Positions 19,295 to 28,735 are shown, numbered from the stretch's first letter. The stretch is 64,000 nt of DNA from Plebeiibacterium sediminum (GCF_026013605.1 NZ_JAPDPJ010000008.1:1-64000); one strand, 5' to 3'. Notes: generated from the letters alone by a model not told the origin. Numbers and translations: made by a program.

Positions 19295-20899
19295 ATGTTA
19301 AGAGTAATTCTAAGTGTTATTCTATTCTTGTTTTTGATGACATCTTTTGCGCAACAAAAAGATGTCTTTTCTGAGTTAGATAAAGCTATTAATAAAGAGT
19401 GGTATTATGTTCAGATTAAGGAGCAACGTATTGATTCGCTGAAAAGTCTTTTACAGCAAAAAACATTCATTCATAATCAAAAAGAACAGTATCAATTGTA
19501 TCGCAGAATAGCTGATGAATACACGGTGTATGTTTTTGATTCGGCCATGTGTTATTACAGAAAGGCCATAGATATGGCTTATAATGTGAATAATCCAGCA
19601 TCTATTGCTCAAACATTATCCAATTATGGTCATTTGTTGGTTTCTGTAGGTTATTACAAAGAAGCCATTGATACTTTAAACAAAGTAGATATTGAACAGC
19701 TGAAGGGTGAAGATATTCAGGAATATTATAGCTATAAAGTGCGTGCCTATTATGATTTAGCCGACTATATAAAAGATGATTTTTATTCACCTCAATATCG
19801 CCAGATTGCAAATGCTTATGTGGATTCGGTTAGTAAATATGCAGTTGAGGGCACCATAAAGCCGGTTTTAACAAAGGCCTTATATTATTTAGTAAACTGG
19901 AAGCCTGATTCTTCTTCTTTCTATTTTAAATATGCCTATGATAACCTATCTCCTGATTTACACCAGCAGGCTGTAATACATTCCAGTTTAGGTTTTATTG
20001 ATGTTGAAGAAGGACGAAGGAATTCAGGCATTGAACATCTGGTAAACTCTGCAATAGCAGATATTAAAACAGTTACAAAGGAAGCTACATCTTTAAGAGT
20101 TTTATCAAGATATCTGTATCAGGATGGAGAGGTGCAGAAAGCATATAAATATGTGCAACAGGCAAAAAAAGATGCTGATTTTTTTGGATCCAAACAAAGG
20201 ATTCTCGAAGTATCTGAGATATTTCCAGCTATTGAAGGTGCAAAATTAATAGAGGAGGAGAGGAAGAAGGAAACTGCTTTTAAATATGCATGGATTGTTT
20301 CCTTACTGATTGTTGGTGTATTGTTGTTTTTAATAATAGTATATCGTCAGCTTTTTAACCTGCGAAAAATATGGATATCCATCACTAAGAGTAATAAGGA
20401 GCTAAAGGTTTTAAATACTCAATTAAATGAAGCCAACAGGATTAAAGAGAAATACATTGGTCATTTTTTTAATACAAGCTCAGGATATATAAATAAACTT
20501 GAAGAAATTTCTAAAGCATTAAACAAGCTGTTAAGTTCTAATAATCCTGTAAAATTAAAAACTGTATTGAAAAAGATAAATCCGAGAAAAGAGCGAGAAC
20601 AGTTGTTTCATAATTTTGATGAAGTATTTCTATCGTTATTTCCTGACTTTATTAAAGAAGTAGATTCATTTATCTTACCTGAGAATAAATATGTTTTAAA
20701 AAGTGGGCAGCTATTGAATACGGAATTGAGAATTTTAGCATTGATCAGATTGGGGATTATTGATAATGAAACTATAGCTCAGGTTTTGGATGTTTCTATC
20801 AATACCATTTATACCTATAAAACTAAAGCTAAGAATAAATCAGATCTTTCTGCTGAAGACTTTTTTAAGCGCTTAAATGATATAAAAACAGTGGTTTGA
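19295..20899 (+). CDS. TPR membrane regulator with C-terminal HTH (DUF6377-like)
   Basis: 534 residues. A signal peptide (about 1-20) is followed by a TPR-like helical domain (about 30-320), one transmembrane helix (about 328-351; YAWIVSLLIVGVLLFLII), a coiled coil (about 365-410) and a C-terminal domain ending in a LuxR-like helix-turn-helix (NETIAQVLDVSINTIYTYKTKAKNKS). This layout fits the Bacteroidota DUF6377 type of membrane-bound one-component regulator, which would sense in the periplasm and bind DNA in the cytoplasm. It is a single gene followed by a small membrane-peptide gene with a repeat-rich promoter, a possible target. The family name is given from memory; the architecture is seen directly. 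Confidence 0.8.
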   Translation: MLRVILSVILFLFLMTSFAQQKDVFSELDKAINKEWYYVQIKEQRIDSLKSLLQQKTFIHNQKEQYQLYRRIADEYTVYVFDSAMCYYRKAIDMAYNVNNPASIAQTLSNYGHLLVSVGYYKEAIDTLNKVDIEQLKGEDIQEYYSYKVRAYYDLADYIKDDFYSPQYRQIANAYVDSVSKYAVEGTIKPVLTKALYYLVNWKPDSSSFYFKYAYDNLSPDLHQQAVIHSSLGFIDVEEGRRNSGIEHLVNSAIADIKTVTKEATSLRVLSRYLYQDGEVQKAYKYVQQAKKDADFFGSKQRILEVSEIFPAIEGAKLIEEERKKETAFKYAWIVSLLIVGVLLFLIIVYRQLFNLRKIWISITKSNKELKVLNTQLNEANRIKEKYIGHFFNTSSGYINKLEEISKALNKLLSSNNPVKLKTVLKKINPRKEREQLFHNFDEVFLSLFPDFIKEVDSFILPENKYVLKSGQLLNTELRILALIRLGIIDNETIAQVLDVSINTIYTYKTKAKNKSDLSAEDFFKRLNDIKTVV

Positions 20900-20930
20900 G
20901 CAGAAAATTAAGTACAAACCGTAAATAAAT

Positions 20931-20960
20931 TTACATTTTTTTACATTTGATTACATTTTT
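20931..20960 (+). repeat. Three tandem 10-bp direct repeats (TTACATTTnn)
   Basis: TTACATTTTT, TTACATTTGA and TTACATTTTT lie head to tail with one-helical-turn phasing, ending 13 bp before a TATATTTG -7 box. They cover about -57 to -28 of the predicted promoter, so they look like operator sites for a regulator binding one DNA face. Confidence 0.7.
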
Positions 20961-20973
20961 ATAAAATTTTGAA

Positions 20974-20981
20974 TATATTTG
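20974..20981 (+). promoter_or_regulatory. -7 box TATATTTG upstream of the small membrane peptide
   Basis: Exact match to TAnnTTTG, 36 bp before the ATG at 21017. A TTTG lies at 20946-20949, but the spacing (24 bp) is longer than usual, so the tandem repeats may stand in for a -33 element. Confidence 0.55.
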
Positions 20982-21016
20982 TAGCGTAAATCTCAATAAA
21001 TCTAAATTGTTTTGGT

Positions 21017-21118
21017 ATGGGAATAATTGGTATTGCTGCATTGCTAATTGGAATTTTCATTGTAAGGAGAGAAAGAATCAAACTTGTTAACAAGTTGCAT
21101 AGTATTCAAGACCATTAA
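21017..21118 (+). CDS. Small membrane peptide, 33 residues
   Basis: ATG to TAA, 33 codons plus stop. The peptide has a single hydrophobic helix (GIIGIAALLIGIFIV) followed by a basic tail (RRERIKLVNK), giving a clear inside-positive topology. It has its own -7 box and upstream direct repeats, and a strong terminator 55 bp after the stop, so the transcript is a self-contained short gene. No family is recognised. It could instead be a small RNA with a chance open frame; the hydrophobic plus positive-inside pattern favours a real peptide. Confidence 0.55.
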   Translation: MGIIGIAALLIGIFIVRRERIKLVNKLHSIQDH

Positions 21119-21172
21119 GCCCGTTTTTATATACTAGGTAATAGTTGTAAAAAAGGTGGAACGATATTAAAA

Positions 21173-21213
21173 AGAAAGGTTGACAAATTATTTTGTCAAC
21201 CTTTCTTTTTTTA
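21173..21213. terminator. Bidirectional terminator
   Basis: Long near-perfect stem AGAAAGGTTGACAAA / TTTGTCAACCTTTCT followed by T-runs on both strands. It serves the small peptide gene on + and the efflux operon (stop at 21236) on -. Confidence 0.88.
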
Positions 21214-21235
21214 TAATAACCGTAACTTATTTTTA

Positions 21236-22537
21236 TTAATACTCATCTACAATACCACCCGTTATGCGGGTTAAAGCAGTTTGAGACTCTATAACATTAT
21301 ATGTTGCATTTAACTTTTGAATGGCAGCATTTAAGTAGTTAATCTGAATAGCTCTGAAATCAAAGGAATCAATAGATCCGTTTTTAAGTTTTTCTTCAGC
21401 CATATCCATATTTAGTTTTGCCGCTTCTTCTTGTTCATTAGCTAAAACAACTAATTCTTTTTGAACTTCATAGGTGCTAAATATTTGCATCAACTGATTC
21501 TGAAGGCTATGTTTCATTTGGTCTATTTCAACCAACCCCGATTCTTCTTCAATCTTTGCAATCTGAACACTTCTTTTTCGTTGCCCACCGTTGAAAATTG
21601 TGTACGATATATTCAAACCTACATTGACATCAGAAAAGTTTGTTTCAGTGTCATTAGCAGAAGTTTTTGAAAAATAGGTATTTCTGTTTGTTTGCGAAAC
21701 ACCTCCGTTTAAACTAATTGTAGGAAGATAATTGCTCTTTGCTAAAGCAGTTTCTTTTGACAATAATGTTTGATTAATATACTGATTTTTAAGTGTTGTG
21801 TTATTTGATATTAACTTATTACTTAAATCAGATAATGTGTAATCAGGCAGGTCACTTTTTATTTCAGAAGTAAGTTGCCACATAGTATTGTCTTTAATTC
21901 CTAAAATAAAATTTAGTGTTCTGATAGAATTCTCGTAGGAAACTTTTTGTTGTAAATAAGTTGATTTATCAGAAAGCCATGAAGTCTTGGCTAACAAACT
22001 TTCGTAAGTAGTACTAACGCCAATTTCTTTACCACTTAATTCTCTGTTATATCTGTCTTCAGATAGACTCATTAACTCATCGTATACCTTTACTAGCTCT
22101 TGTTGTACAATACAGTTGTTATAGGCAGAAATGATATCCTGAATTGTATTTTCAACAAGAATAACGGTATTACCTTTAGATAGATTTTCAAGTTCTTCAA
22201 ATCGTTTTTTAGTGATTCGTGCAGAAAAACCATCAAATAACAGCCAGTTTAAACTAACCTGAGGCGAAAGACTTTCTGTTCTGTAATCCTCATTATCATT
22301 ATAATTAAGGTTTTCAGATAATCCTGCGCTGAAACTAACTGTGGGTAAAGCGCCTGTATTACCCCAGTTATTATTAATGGAAGCAATATTTTCGTTGTTA
22401 CGAGTCACCTTTAAATCGTAATTGTTTTGCAGACCCATTTCAATGGCCTGCGATAAAGATAAGGTGTTTTGAGACTGCATACCCATTGAGAGTATGCAGA
22501 ATAAAACGGTTAATATCTGAATTTTAATGTTTTTCAT
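21236..22537 (-). CDS. TolC-family outer membrane efflux protein
   Basis: 433 residues from the ATG at 22537 (MKNIKIQ), which opens a clean signal peptide ending near MGMQSQ. A second ATG two codons earlier (22543) is equally possible; a longer in-frame start at 22591 would overlap the pump gene. Two repeated OEP (TolC) halves follow, with SLSQAIEMGLQNNYDLKVTRNN at the first and long heptad-like helices (for example EEAAKLNMDMAEEKLKNGS). It is the last gene of a three-gene RND operon and supplies the outer-membrane channel for the pump. It is followed by a bidirectional terminator. Confidence 0.92.
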   Translation of the reverse strand: MKNIKIQILTVLFCILSMGMQSQNTLSLSQAIEMGLQNNYDLKVTRNNENIASINNNWGNTGALPTVSFSAGLSENLNYNDNEDYRTESLSPQVSLNWLLFDGFSARITKKRFEELENLSKGNTVILVENTIQDIISAYNNCIVQQELVKVYDELMSLSEDRYNRELSGKEIGVSTTYESLLAKTSWLSDKSTYLQQKVSYENSIRTLNFILGIKDNTMWQLTSEIKSDLPDYTLSDLSNKLISNNTTLKNQYINQTLLSKETALAKSNYLPTISLNGGVSQTNRNTYFSKTSANDTETNFSDVNVGLNISYTIFNGGQRKRSVQIAKIEEESGLVEIDQMKHSLQNQLMQIFSTYEVQKELVVLANEQEEAAKLNMDMAEEKLKNGSIDSFDFRAIQINYLNAAIQKLNATYNVIESQTALTRITGGIVDEY

Positions 22538-22565
22538 TACCATTGTTTTTAAAATCGATCTTAAT

Positions 22566-25500
22566 TTAATCAATATGCAAAGTACTATCAATTTTCTTTG
22601 CCATATTTTCCTTCATTGTTTTATCAATCTTCGCATATTTTACTGCCGGTTCTAGATCTTCAGGTGTAAAATCCTCGTTTATGTCACTTTTAGGATTGAA
22701 TATTTTTACAATTGTAATCCATATTTTGTGCATTAAGATCATGTTTTTGTTATTTAAAACAAGTAATACAGGTAAAATAACAAGAATAAATAAGGTTCCG
22801 AACAAAATACCATAAGCTAATGCTGTAGCCATTGGTAATAACATTCTGGCGTCCGGGCTATTTTCAAGTATTAAAGGCATTAACCCACCAGTAGTTGTAA
22901 CAGTAGTCAGGAATATAGCTCTAAACCTTGATAATCCAGCATCTTTCACGGCAGGAATCAATTGCATTCCTCGTTCCAGGTTCATATTGTATTTAGATAC
23001 AAATACAATGGCATCGTTAATTACTACCCCAGATAAGGCAACCATACCCCATAAACTCATCATTGACAAAGGCTGACCATGAAATCCGTGTCCCCAAACA
23101 GCGCCAATGATACCCAGTGGAACCATCATAATGATTAAGATTCCCTGGCGGAAAGATTTAAAGTAAATCATAATGATAAGGACCATAATGATAAATGCCA
23201 AACCAAAATACATGAGCATACTACCACCTTGTTCTTTACTATCCTTTTGCTGTCCTTGTTGCATTACAGTAATGTCAGGATATTTTTTTATGATTTCGCT
23301 TAGGATATTCGTTTCGATAAAGGCCAGGATATCCGGAACAGATTGTGACTGATCTTTTTGGAAAGCATTAACCCGAACCTCTCTACGACCATTAAAGTGA
23401 TTGATAGAACTCAAACTACGCGCTGTACTAATTTCAGCAATGGTTCCTAAAGGAAAATCTCCATGAGCAGTATGAATGATCATATTTTCAAGTTGACCAA
23501 CAGTTTTACGATCCTCGCGTGCGTATCTTACATAAACCCAAATTTCATCTTTACCTTCTTGAATACGTTGAGCTAATGCTCCATAAAAACCCTGACGCAC
23601 TTCAGACATTAAACTAGATAAGGTTAATCCCAGCGCATATGCCTCTGGTTTTAAAGTTAAACGTAGTTCCTGACTACCCAATTGGCTATTATCTGTTATG
23701 TTATACAAGGCTGGCATTTGTGCCAATTGTATTTCAAGTTCTTCCTTTGCTTTATCTAATTCTTCTGCATCATATCCCAATAAACTGATGGATACCGGAG
23801 CTCCAAAGCGATTTGATGCACCAACTGCAAATTTATAAGCCTCTGGAATTTTACCAACCTGTTCAGCAATCGCTTTCTTAATGATCTGATCAGAAACCTG
23901 TGTTTTTTCTAAAGAATTAAGGAAAACGCGGATCATACCAGCATTGGTACCTCTTTCAGTTCCTGAAAATGCACTACCCATAGAAATACTCATGGCCGAA
24001 ATATACGACATGGTATCTCCTTGTTCTTCCATTAATTCATTGTTGGCTTTCCAGGCTTTATCTTCAATTTCAAATAAAAGTTGCTTGGTAATTTCTTCAT
24101 TCACCCCTGGTTTTAAAGCCAGGTCAATGGTAAACATATCAGATGGAGAAGCACCAAAATATGTAAATCCAATTACTCCTCCGCCAACTAAACCTATGGT
24201 AATAATAAATAAACCAGTTATTGATGCCATTGCTATTCCTCTGTGAGTTAAAACCCAATCTAAAAAAGGAGCATAAATACGGTTTTTAAAACCATCTAAC
24301 TTTTTATCGATATAAGCGCGAAGTTTACCGTATAAAGAAGTTTCCTTGTTTGGTTTTAATACTTTAGGATTTGCAAGGTGACCAGGCAAAACAAACATAC
24401 CTTCCATTAAGGATATGGCGAGGCAGACGACAACAACAAAAGCCATCTCGTACATCACTTCCATTTGTCCTTCAATTACGAATAGCGGACTAAAGGCAAT
24501 CATAGTTGTTGCAACCGAAGTAAATACGGCAGGTAACACCTCCAATGTTCCTTCAATAGCTGCACGTCGGGGAGATTTACCCATTTCAAAGTGAGTAAAT
24601 ATATTTTCACCAATTACAACACCATCATCTACCAGAATACCAACAATTAATATCATTCCGAAAAGACTGATCAGGTTCATGGTTAAACCGCACAGGTTAC
24701 CTACGATAAACATCCCAAGGAATGATGCTGGAATACCCCATGCTACCCATAAACTCAAACGGATATTAAGTAGTAAGGATAATAATAGTACAACTAAAAA
24801 TACTCCTTGAATACCATTTTCAATAAGGATACTTAACTGACCATCGATGATATCAAGGAAGTCCATGCGGACTGTAATATGAAAATCATCGTGCGACTTA
24901 TTAAACTCTTCAATATATTCTTTTACGATATTGGATATATCCTCTAAGTCTTCAGAATTTAATTTTTGTACCAATAAGGTAACACTTGGTTTTTTATTTA
25001 CATAACCATTACTTGGATCTTCGGGAACCTGTAGCTTTACACTAGCAACATCTCCAATTGTAATAGGCTGACCATTCTCGTTAGCCTTAATTACAATGTT
25101 TTCAATGTCTTTAGGTTTAACTGATTTCTGGCGACTGATAATTTTGATTTGTTCACGTGGATTACGGATAGTACCTCCCGAAGCATCCAGGTTATTTTGT
25201 GTGATGGCAGTTCTAACATCCGTAAATGTCAGGTTATATCTGCGTAACTGTGTTTCGTTTAGCTCAACAGCCAATTCAAGATTTCGAGGAACACCAAAAA
25301 TACTAATCTGAGATATTTTTCCTGTTGCTAATAAGTCATCTTCAACTTTATTAGCCATTTTATTTAAGTCGAGAACATTTCCGGACTCAGCTGATAATGA
25401 CATAAACATGGCCATATCGCGGGCACGTCCTTTTGCAACAATTGGTCGCTCTGCATTAGCCGGAAAGTTGGAGATACCATCTACTGTGTTCTTAACATCG

Positions 25501-25820
25501 GATAGTAGTTCGTCCATATCATAACCATTTAATGCGGTTATGGTAATACTTGCAGAACCTTCGCTCGATGTTGATGAGAACTCTTTAATACCTGAAATTC
25601 CTCTTAAACTATTTTCAACAAGAGAGGTAATTCCTTCGTCCATTTCTTTGGGAGTGGCTCCCGGATACATCACAGAAACCGAGATGGTTTTAGATTCCAC
25701 TAAGGGGAATGTAGCCTTTTTCATATGGCTCATGGAGAAATAGCCTAACAATGCCAGCACTACTATCACCATTGTTCCATAAAAAGGATATTTTACGAAT
25801 TGTGATAAAATATTTTTCAT
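22566..25820 (-). CDS. RND efflux pump, inner membrane permease (AcrB/MexB type)
   Basis: 1084 residues, two homologous halves each with six transmembrane helices and a large periplasmic loop. The TM4 proton-relay motif is present (GILVDDGVVIGENIF), as is the N-terminal FVKYPF entry segment. The C-terminal tail after the last helix is long and charged. A periplasmic adaptor lies upstream and a TolC channel downstream on the same strand, giving a complete tripartite pump driven by the proton gradient. Substrates cannot be told from sequence; the family includes drug and bile/lipid exporters. Confidence 0.95.
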   Translation of the reverse strand: MKNILSQFVKYPFYGTMVIVVLALLGYFSMSHMKKATFPLVESKTISVSVMYPGATPKEMDEGITSLVENSLRGISGIKEFSSTSSEGSASITITALNGYDMDELLSDVKNTVDGISNFPANAERPIVAKGRARDMAMFMSLSAESGNVLDLNKMANKVEDDLLATGKISQISIFGVPRNLELAVELNETQLRRYNLTFTDVRTAITQNNLDASGGTIRNPREQIKIISRQKSVKPKDIENIVIKANENGQPITIGDVASVKLQVPEDPSNGYVNKKPSVTLLVQKLNSEDLEDISNIVKEYIEEFNKSHDDFHITVRMDFLDIIDGQLSILIENGIQGVFLVVLLLSLLLNIRLSLWVAWGIPASFLGMFIVGNLCGLTMNLISLFGMILIVGILVDDGVVIGENIFTHFEMGKSPRRAAIEGTLEVLPAVFTSVATTMIAFSPLFVIEGQMEVMYEMAFVVVVCLAISLMEGMFVLPGHLANPKVLKPNKETSLYGKLRAYIDKKLDGFKNRIYAPFLDWVLTHRGIAMASITGLFIITIGLVGGGVIGFTYFGASPSDMFTIDLALKPGVNEEITKQLLFEIEDKAWKANNELMEEQGDTMSYISAMSISMGSAFSGTERGTNAGMIRVFLNSLEKTQVSDQIIKKAIAEQVGKIPEAYKFAVGASNRFGAPVSISLLGYDAEELDKAKEELEIQLAQMPALYNITDNSQLGSQELRLTLKPEAYALGLTLSSLMSEVRQGFYGALAQRIQEGKDEIWVYVRYAREDRKTVGQLENMIIHTAHGDFPLGTIAEISTARSLSSINHFNGRREVRVNAFQKDQSQSVPDILAFIETNILSEIIKKYPDITVMQQGQQKDSKEQGGSMLMYFGLAFIIMVLIIMIYFKSFRQGILIIMMVPLGIIGAVWGHGFHGQPLSMMSLWGMVALSGVVINDAIVFVSKYNMNLERGMQLIPAVKDAGLSRFRAIFLTTVTTTGGLMPLILENSPDARMLLPMATALAYGILFGTLFILVILPVLLVLNNKNMILMHKIWITIVKIFNPKSDINEDFTPEDLEPAVKYAKIDKTMKENMAKKIDSTLHID

Positions 25821-25987
25821 CTGTATAAATTTATTTTCAACTGCCAGAAGGAACTACCATATAAATTAGATGAACCTCCTGTATGTAAATTTGTGCAATC
25901 AAACTTACATGGTTGTTTTATGCATTTATTCTATGTTTTTTGTAGCATGGAACTAGCAATACTCAATAGAAAATTAGTAATGATAGC

Positions 25988-27103
25988 TTAGTCGCGTGCT
26001 ATATACTCAACATTTGAGCTAATAGAGGCTAACGACTCGGTAACAATAGTTTTGTTTTCTTCAATACCTGTGATAATGTAAGTATCGTTGAGTGATCTTA
26101 TAATATTAATCTTAGTTTTATCCAGCTTTCCTTCATTTAGTACATAAACATATGTTTCTCCAACTAAAGATTCCCTGGGTATCTCAAATCCATTGACAGT
26201 CTGACCTTCAAAAGCTATGTCAACATATTCACCTTCCAGTAAATTCATCTGACTGCTAGGATAAAAAGTAAGATAAACATTAACCGATTGAGTTTCTTCA
26301 TCAACATAACCTGATATTCGTGATACTGATATGCTGGTTTCAGCACCGGTTCTTTCAATTAAGGTAGCTGTATCGCCTTTTTTAATCCATTGAATATCGT
26401 CGGTAAATACAGGAACAGTAATTTCTAATTTATCAGAACGGATTAATGTAGCCAAAGTAGAACCCATTGATGCAGCAGCACCAATTTCTCTGTTTACAGT
26501 TTTTAATGTTCCATTAAAAGGAGCACGAATGGTATATTTGGCTAAGTTTATTTCTTGATTTTGAAGATTGTAGTAGTTTGTTAATACATTGTTGGCAGAA
26601 AGAAAAACTTTTTCCTGATTAGAGTTTATTTGTGGTAACTCAGGTAAGTTTTGCTCAGGATCAATAGCTATAAAAAAGTTATTCCATTTTTCGTATTCGT
26701 TAGGATAATCAACTTTAATATCCGGAAGAATCTGAGCCAGAGTTTGTAAAAAGCTGCTGATACTGGCCTTGTGAGTAGCAAGTACATCTTCTTTATAAAT
26801 ACGAACAATAATATCATTCTTCTTAAAAGATTCGCCTTCTTTAAATAAAATGTCCCCCTGAAGTATACGTCCTGAAACTTCTGCCGTTAAATCTACTGTA
26901 TTGAAAGCAGAAACCCGACCACGGTATTTCATATTTGTTTCAATGTCAGAATATTTAATCTGACTGGCCTTAACATTCATCGTATTATGTATTAACGAAT
27001 TTTTTTGGGGATCAGGTTTTGAGTTAATCAAATATCCCGATAATACGATAGCACCAACAATAATAGCCAAACCAATTAGGATGCTAAATACGTTCTTCTT
27101 CAT
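25988..27103 (-). CDS. RND efflux periplasmic adaptor (HlyD/MFP family)
   Basis: 371 residues from the ATG at 27103; a GTG twelve codons upstream (27139) would add a charged leader before the membrane anchor. A single N-terminal transmembrane segment (FSILIGLAIIVGAIVLSGYL) is followed by a biotinyl-lipoyl-like half (GRVSAFNTVDLTAEVSGRI), an alpha-hairpin with an unusual IDPEQNLPELPQ insert, the second lipoyl half (YTIRAPFNGTLKTVNREIGA) and the beta-barrel region. It links the pump to TolC. It is the first gene of the operon; 167 bp without a gene separate it from the pump. Confidence 0.92.
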   Translation of the reverse strand: MKKNVFSILIGLAIIVGAIVLSGYLINSKPDPQKNSLIHNTMNVKASQIKYSDIETNMKYRGRVSAFNTVDLTAEVSGRILQGDILFKEGESFKKNDIIVRIYKEDVLATHKASISSFLQTLAQILPDIKVDYPNEYEKWNNFFIAIDPEQNLPELPQINSNQEKVFLSANNVLTNYYNLQNQEINLAKYTIRAPFNGTLKTVNREIGAAASMGSTLATLIRSDKLEITVPVFTDDIQWIKKGDTATLIERTGAETSISVSRISGYVDEETQSVNVYLTFYPSSQMNLLEGEYVDIAFEGQTVNGFEIPRESLVGETYVYVLNEGKLDKTKINIIRSLNDTYIITGIEENKTIVTESLASISSNVEYIARD

Positions 27104-27293
27104 CTGTTTAAATTTTCTTTCTCTGTATGTAATGTCCACAAATAACTCCCTGTAAATTTCATATAAGTATATAATTTGCAGTTCTTTTATGTATAGTGTT
27201 CATATTATACAGCGTATTATTGATATTATTAAATTCTATTATTTGAGAATTTAAAAATAGATTGGAGATGTGTAAAACAGAAACTTAATGAAC

Positions 27294-27325
27294 AAACGTA
27301 TAGTTTTTATATACCAAATACGTTT
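27294..27325. promoter_or_regulatory. Inverted repeat AAACGTAT-N16-ATACGTTT between efflux operon and LytS gene
   Basis: Perfect 8-bp arms at 27294-27301 and 27318-27325. The left arm overlaps a minus-strand -7 candidate (TACGTTTG, 27300 down to 27293) that would drive the efflux operon with a leader of about 180 nt. It is a candidate operator in the 354-bp divergent region 27104-27457. Confidence 0.45.
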
Positions 27326-27390
27326 TATATGTATTTAAGACAGCTGATGTTAGTTGTTCGTTAAAACTAAAGGTTTATGATAAAAGCAAG

Positions 27391-27398
27391 TACATTTG
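27391..27398 (+). promoter_or_regulatory. -7 box TACATTTG for the LytS-type kinase
   Basis: Matches TAnnTTTG, 60 bp before the preferred ATG at 27458. No good -33 TTG lies at the expected distance. Confidence 0.45.
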
Positions 27399-27457
27399 TT
27401 TAATAATTTTAGGATTCAGCATAATGTTATTTAGTTTTGTTACGAACATGGTATCGT

Positions 27458-28510
27458 ATGTTTTACGATGATTTTACCACCAAACAAAAAAAACAAATTG
27501 TGAATTTAAAGTTTGCTAAAAAATATTGGGTGCAGATAGCTGTCTGGGGAGCGTTGTTTGCACTCTACTTTAATATGATGTTTTATTTTGCATCGTTATT
27601 AAGAGCCATTGTTATTGCAGCATACAATGTGGGCTGTTTGGCTTTGGTCTATAATATTATTGTATATCATATTTTCCCCAAATACTATCATCAAAAGAAA
27701 AAGTACTTTTTTTCGTCATTTGCTATAATATTAGTGCTTACCTCAATTGTGGTAACCGGAGAGATTTTATACTTTGATTATTTTAGTAATGACTCATCTG
27801 ATCATCCTCCGATCATGTTTTTGTTTATGCGATTGTTTATGCAGTTTAGTTTGGCCTTTTTTGCCGCAACATCGGTTAGTTTAATGGAGCAAACTACTCA
27901 GCTAAAAGTCAATGAAAAGCTTTTAAACGAAGAGAAATTAAAAACTGAATTAAAGTTATTAAAGGCTCAAATTAATCCTCATTTTATATTTAATGCATTA
28001 AATAATATTTACTCGTTAACCTACATGGGCAAGCAAAATGCTCCTGAAAGTGTGTTGAAATTGAGTGAAATGCTACGCTATGTATTTTACGATTGTAATA
28101 AGGATAAGGTAAAGTTAATACAGGAAATAAAGTATATTGAAAACTTTATGGCTTTTCAGCAGATGAAATCTGAGCACTTACAAAATATTCAGTTTACCAA
28201 AGGAGCAGATGTGGATTCTATAGAAGTAGCACCTATGTTATTTATTCCTTTTATAGAAAATGCCTTTAAGTACAGTAAAATAGAAGAAATAGAAGAAGCT
28301 TTTGTAAAAATTGAAATAGAGAATAGTAATAATAAGTTATCTTTTATAATAGAAAATACGGTACCAGAGGTTGGTAGAAGTCTACCAGGAAGTGGTTTGG
28401 GAATTAAAAATGTAAAACACAGGTTAGAGATTATTTATAAAGATCAGTATCAACTTGATATTAATGAAGTAAATCAAATTTATAAAGTTGAATTATCTTT
28501 AGAAATATAA
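27458..28510 (+). CDS. LytS-type sensor histidine kinase
   Basis: 350 residues from the ATG at 27458; a TTG at 27437 would add seven residues. Four hydrophobic transmembrane segments in the first half (to about residue 143), a short coiled coil, then the His_kinase domain with QINPHFIFNALNNIYS (His175), IPFIENAFKYS as the N-box and GSGLGIKNVKHRL as the ATP lid. This is the simplified LytS/YehU kind of kinase that pairs with LytTR regulators. Its partner follows after 225 bp on the same strand. It is divergent from the RND operon, a plausible target. Confidence 0.92.
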   Translation: MFYDDFTTKQKKQIVNLKFAKKYWVQIAVWGALFALYFNMMFYFASLLRAIVIAAYNVGCLALVYNIIVYHIFPKYYHQKKKYFFSSFAIILVLTSIVVTGEILYFDYFSNDSSDHPPIMFLFMRLFMQFSLAFFAATSVSLMEQTTQLKVNEKLLNEEKLKTELKLLKAQINPHFIFNALNNIYSLTYMGKQNAPESVLKLSEMLRYVFYDCNKDKVKLIQEIKYIENFMAFQQMKSEHLQNIQFTKGADVDSIEVAPMLFIPFIENAFKYSKIEEIEEAFVKIEIENSNNKLSFIIENTVPEVGRSLPGSGLGIKNVKHRLEIIYKDQYQLDINEVNQIYKVELSLEI

Positions 28511-28537
28511 AGCAGTAGTTACGAAGTAGGAGTGAGC

Positions 28538-28600
28538 GGGAACTGGGAACAAGGGAACTGGGAACAAGGGAGAAGGGAGAAGGGTGATTAATGATTAATC
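28538..28600. repeat. Short-period intergenic repeat (GGGAACT/GGGAACAA, then GGGAGAA)
   Basis: Two copies of the 15-mer GGGAACTGGGAACAA (28538-28552, 28553-28567), then GGGAGAA units to 28584, and the palindrome GATTAATGATTAATC ending near 28600. The complementary form of the same motif (GTTCCCAGTTCCCAGT) occurs at 48740, so this is a dispersed family. Confidence 0.75.
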
Positions 28601-28642
28601 CTAAATAGTGTCTACATTTAAGATGATAATAAAAAAATAATT

Positions 28643-28714
28643 ACATATGAAACGAGCCATGCGATAAACTTCTCACACACGAGAATGATTGTTTTTTCGG
28701 CAAGTTTCATGTGG
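28643..28714 (+). promoter_or_regulatory. Structured 5' leader of the LytTR regulator
   Basis: The outer arms (28644-28658 and 28699-28713) pair over ten bases including one wobble (CATATGAAAC with GTTTCATGTG), then three more after a 2-nt internal mismatch. An inner hairpin TTCTC-ACACAC-GAGAA is at 28670-28685. It ends 22 bp before the ATG at 28736 and matches no riboswitch class that I recognise. Confidence 0.4.
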
Positions 28715-28735
28715 TGAAAAGAAAAAAATAAACAC

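Noticed and set aside
20931-20960. TTACATTT repeats as LacI operators (GATTACAT also occurs in the 60.7-kb operator)
   Set aside because: No central CG and no opposing half-site; spacing is direct, not palindromic.
21236-22591. Longer start for the TolC gene overlapping the pump gene
   Set aside because: It would put a charged stretch before the signal peptide; the internal ATGs at 22543 and 22537 give a normal signal.
28643-28714. Known riboswitch in front of the LytTR gene
   Set aside because: No conserved aptamer motif recognised; only the hairpins can be supported.
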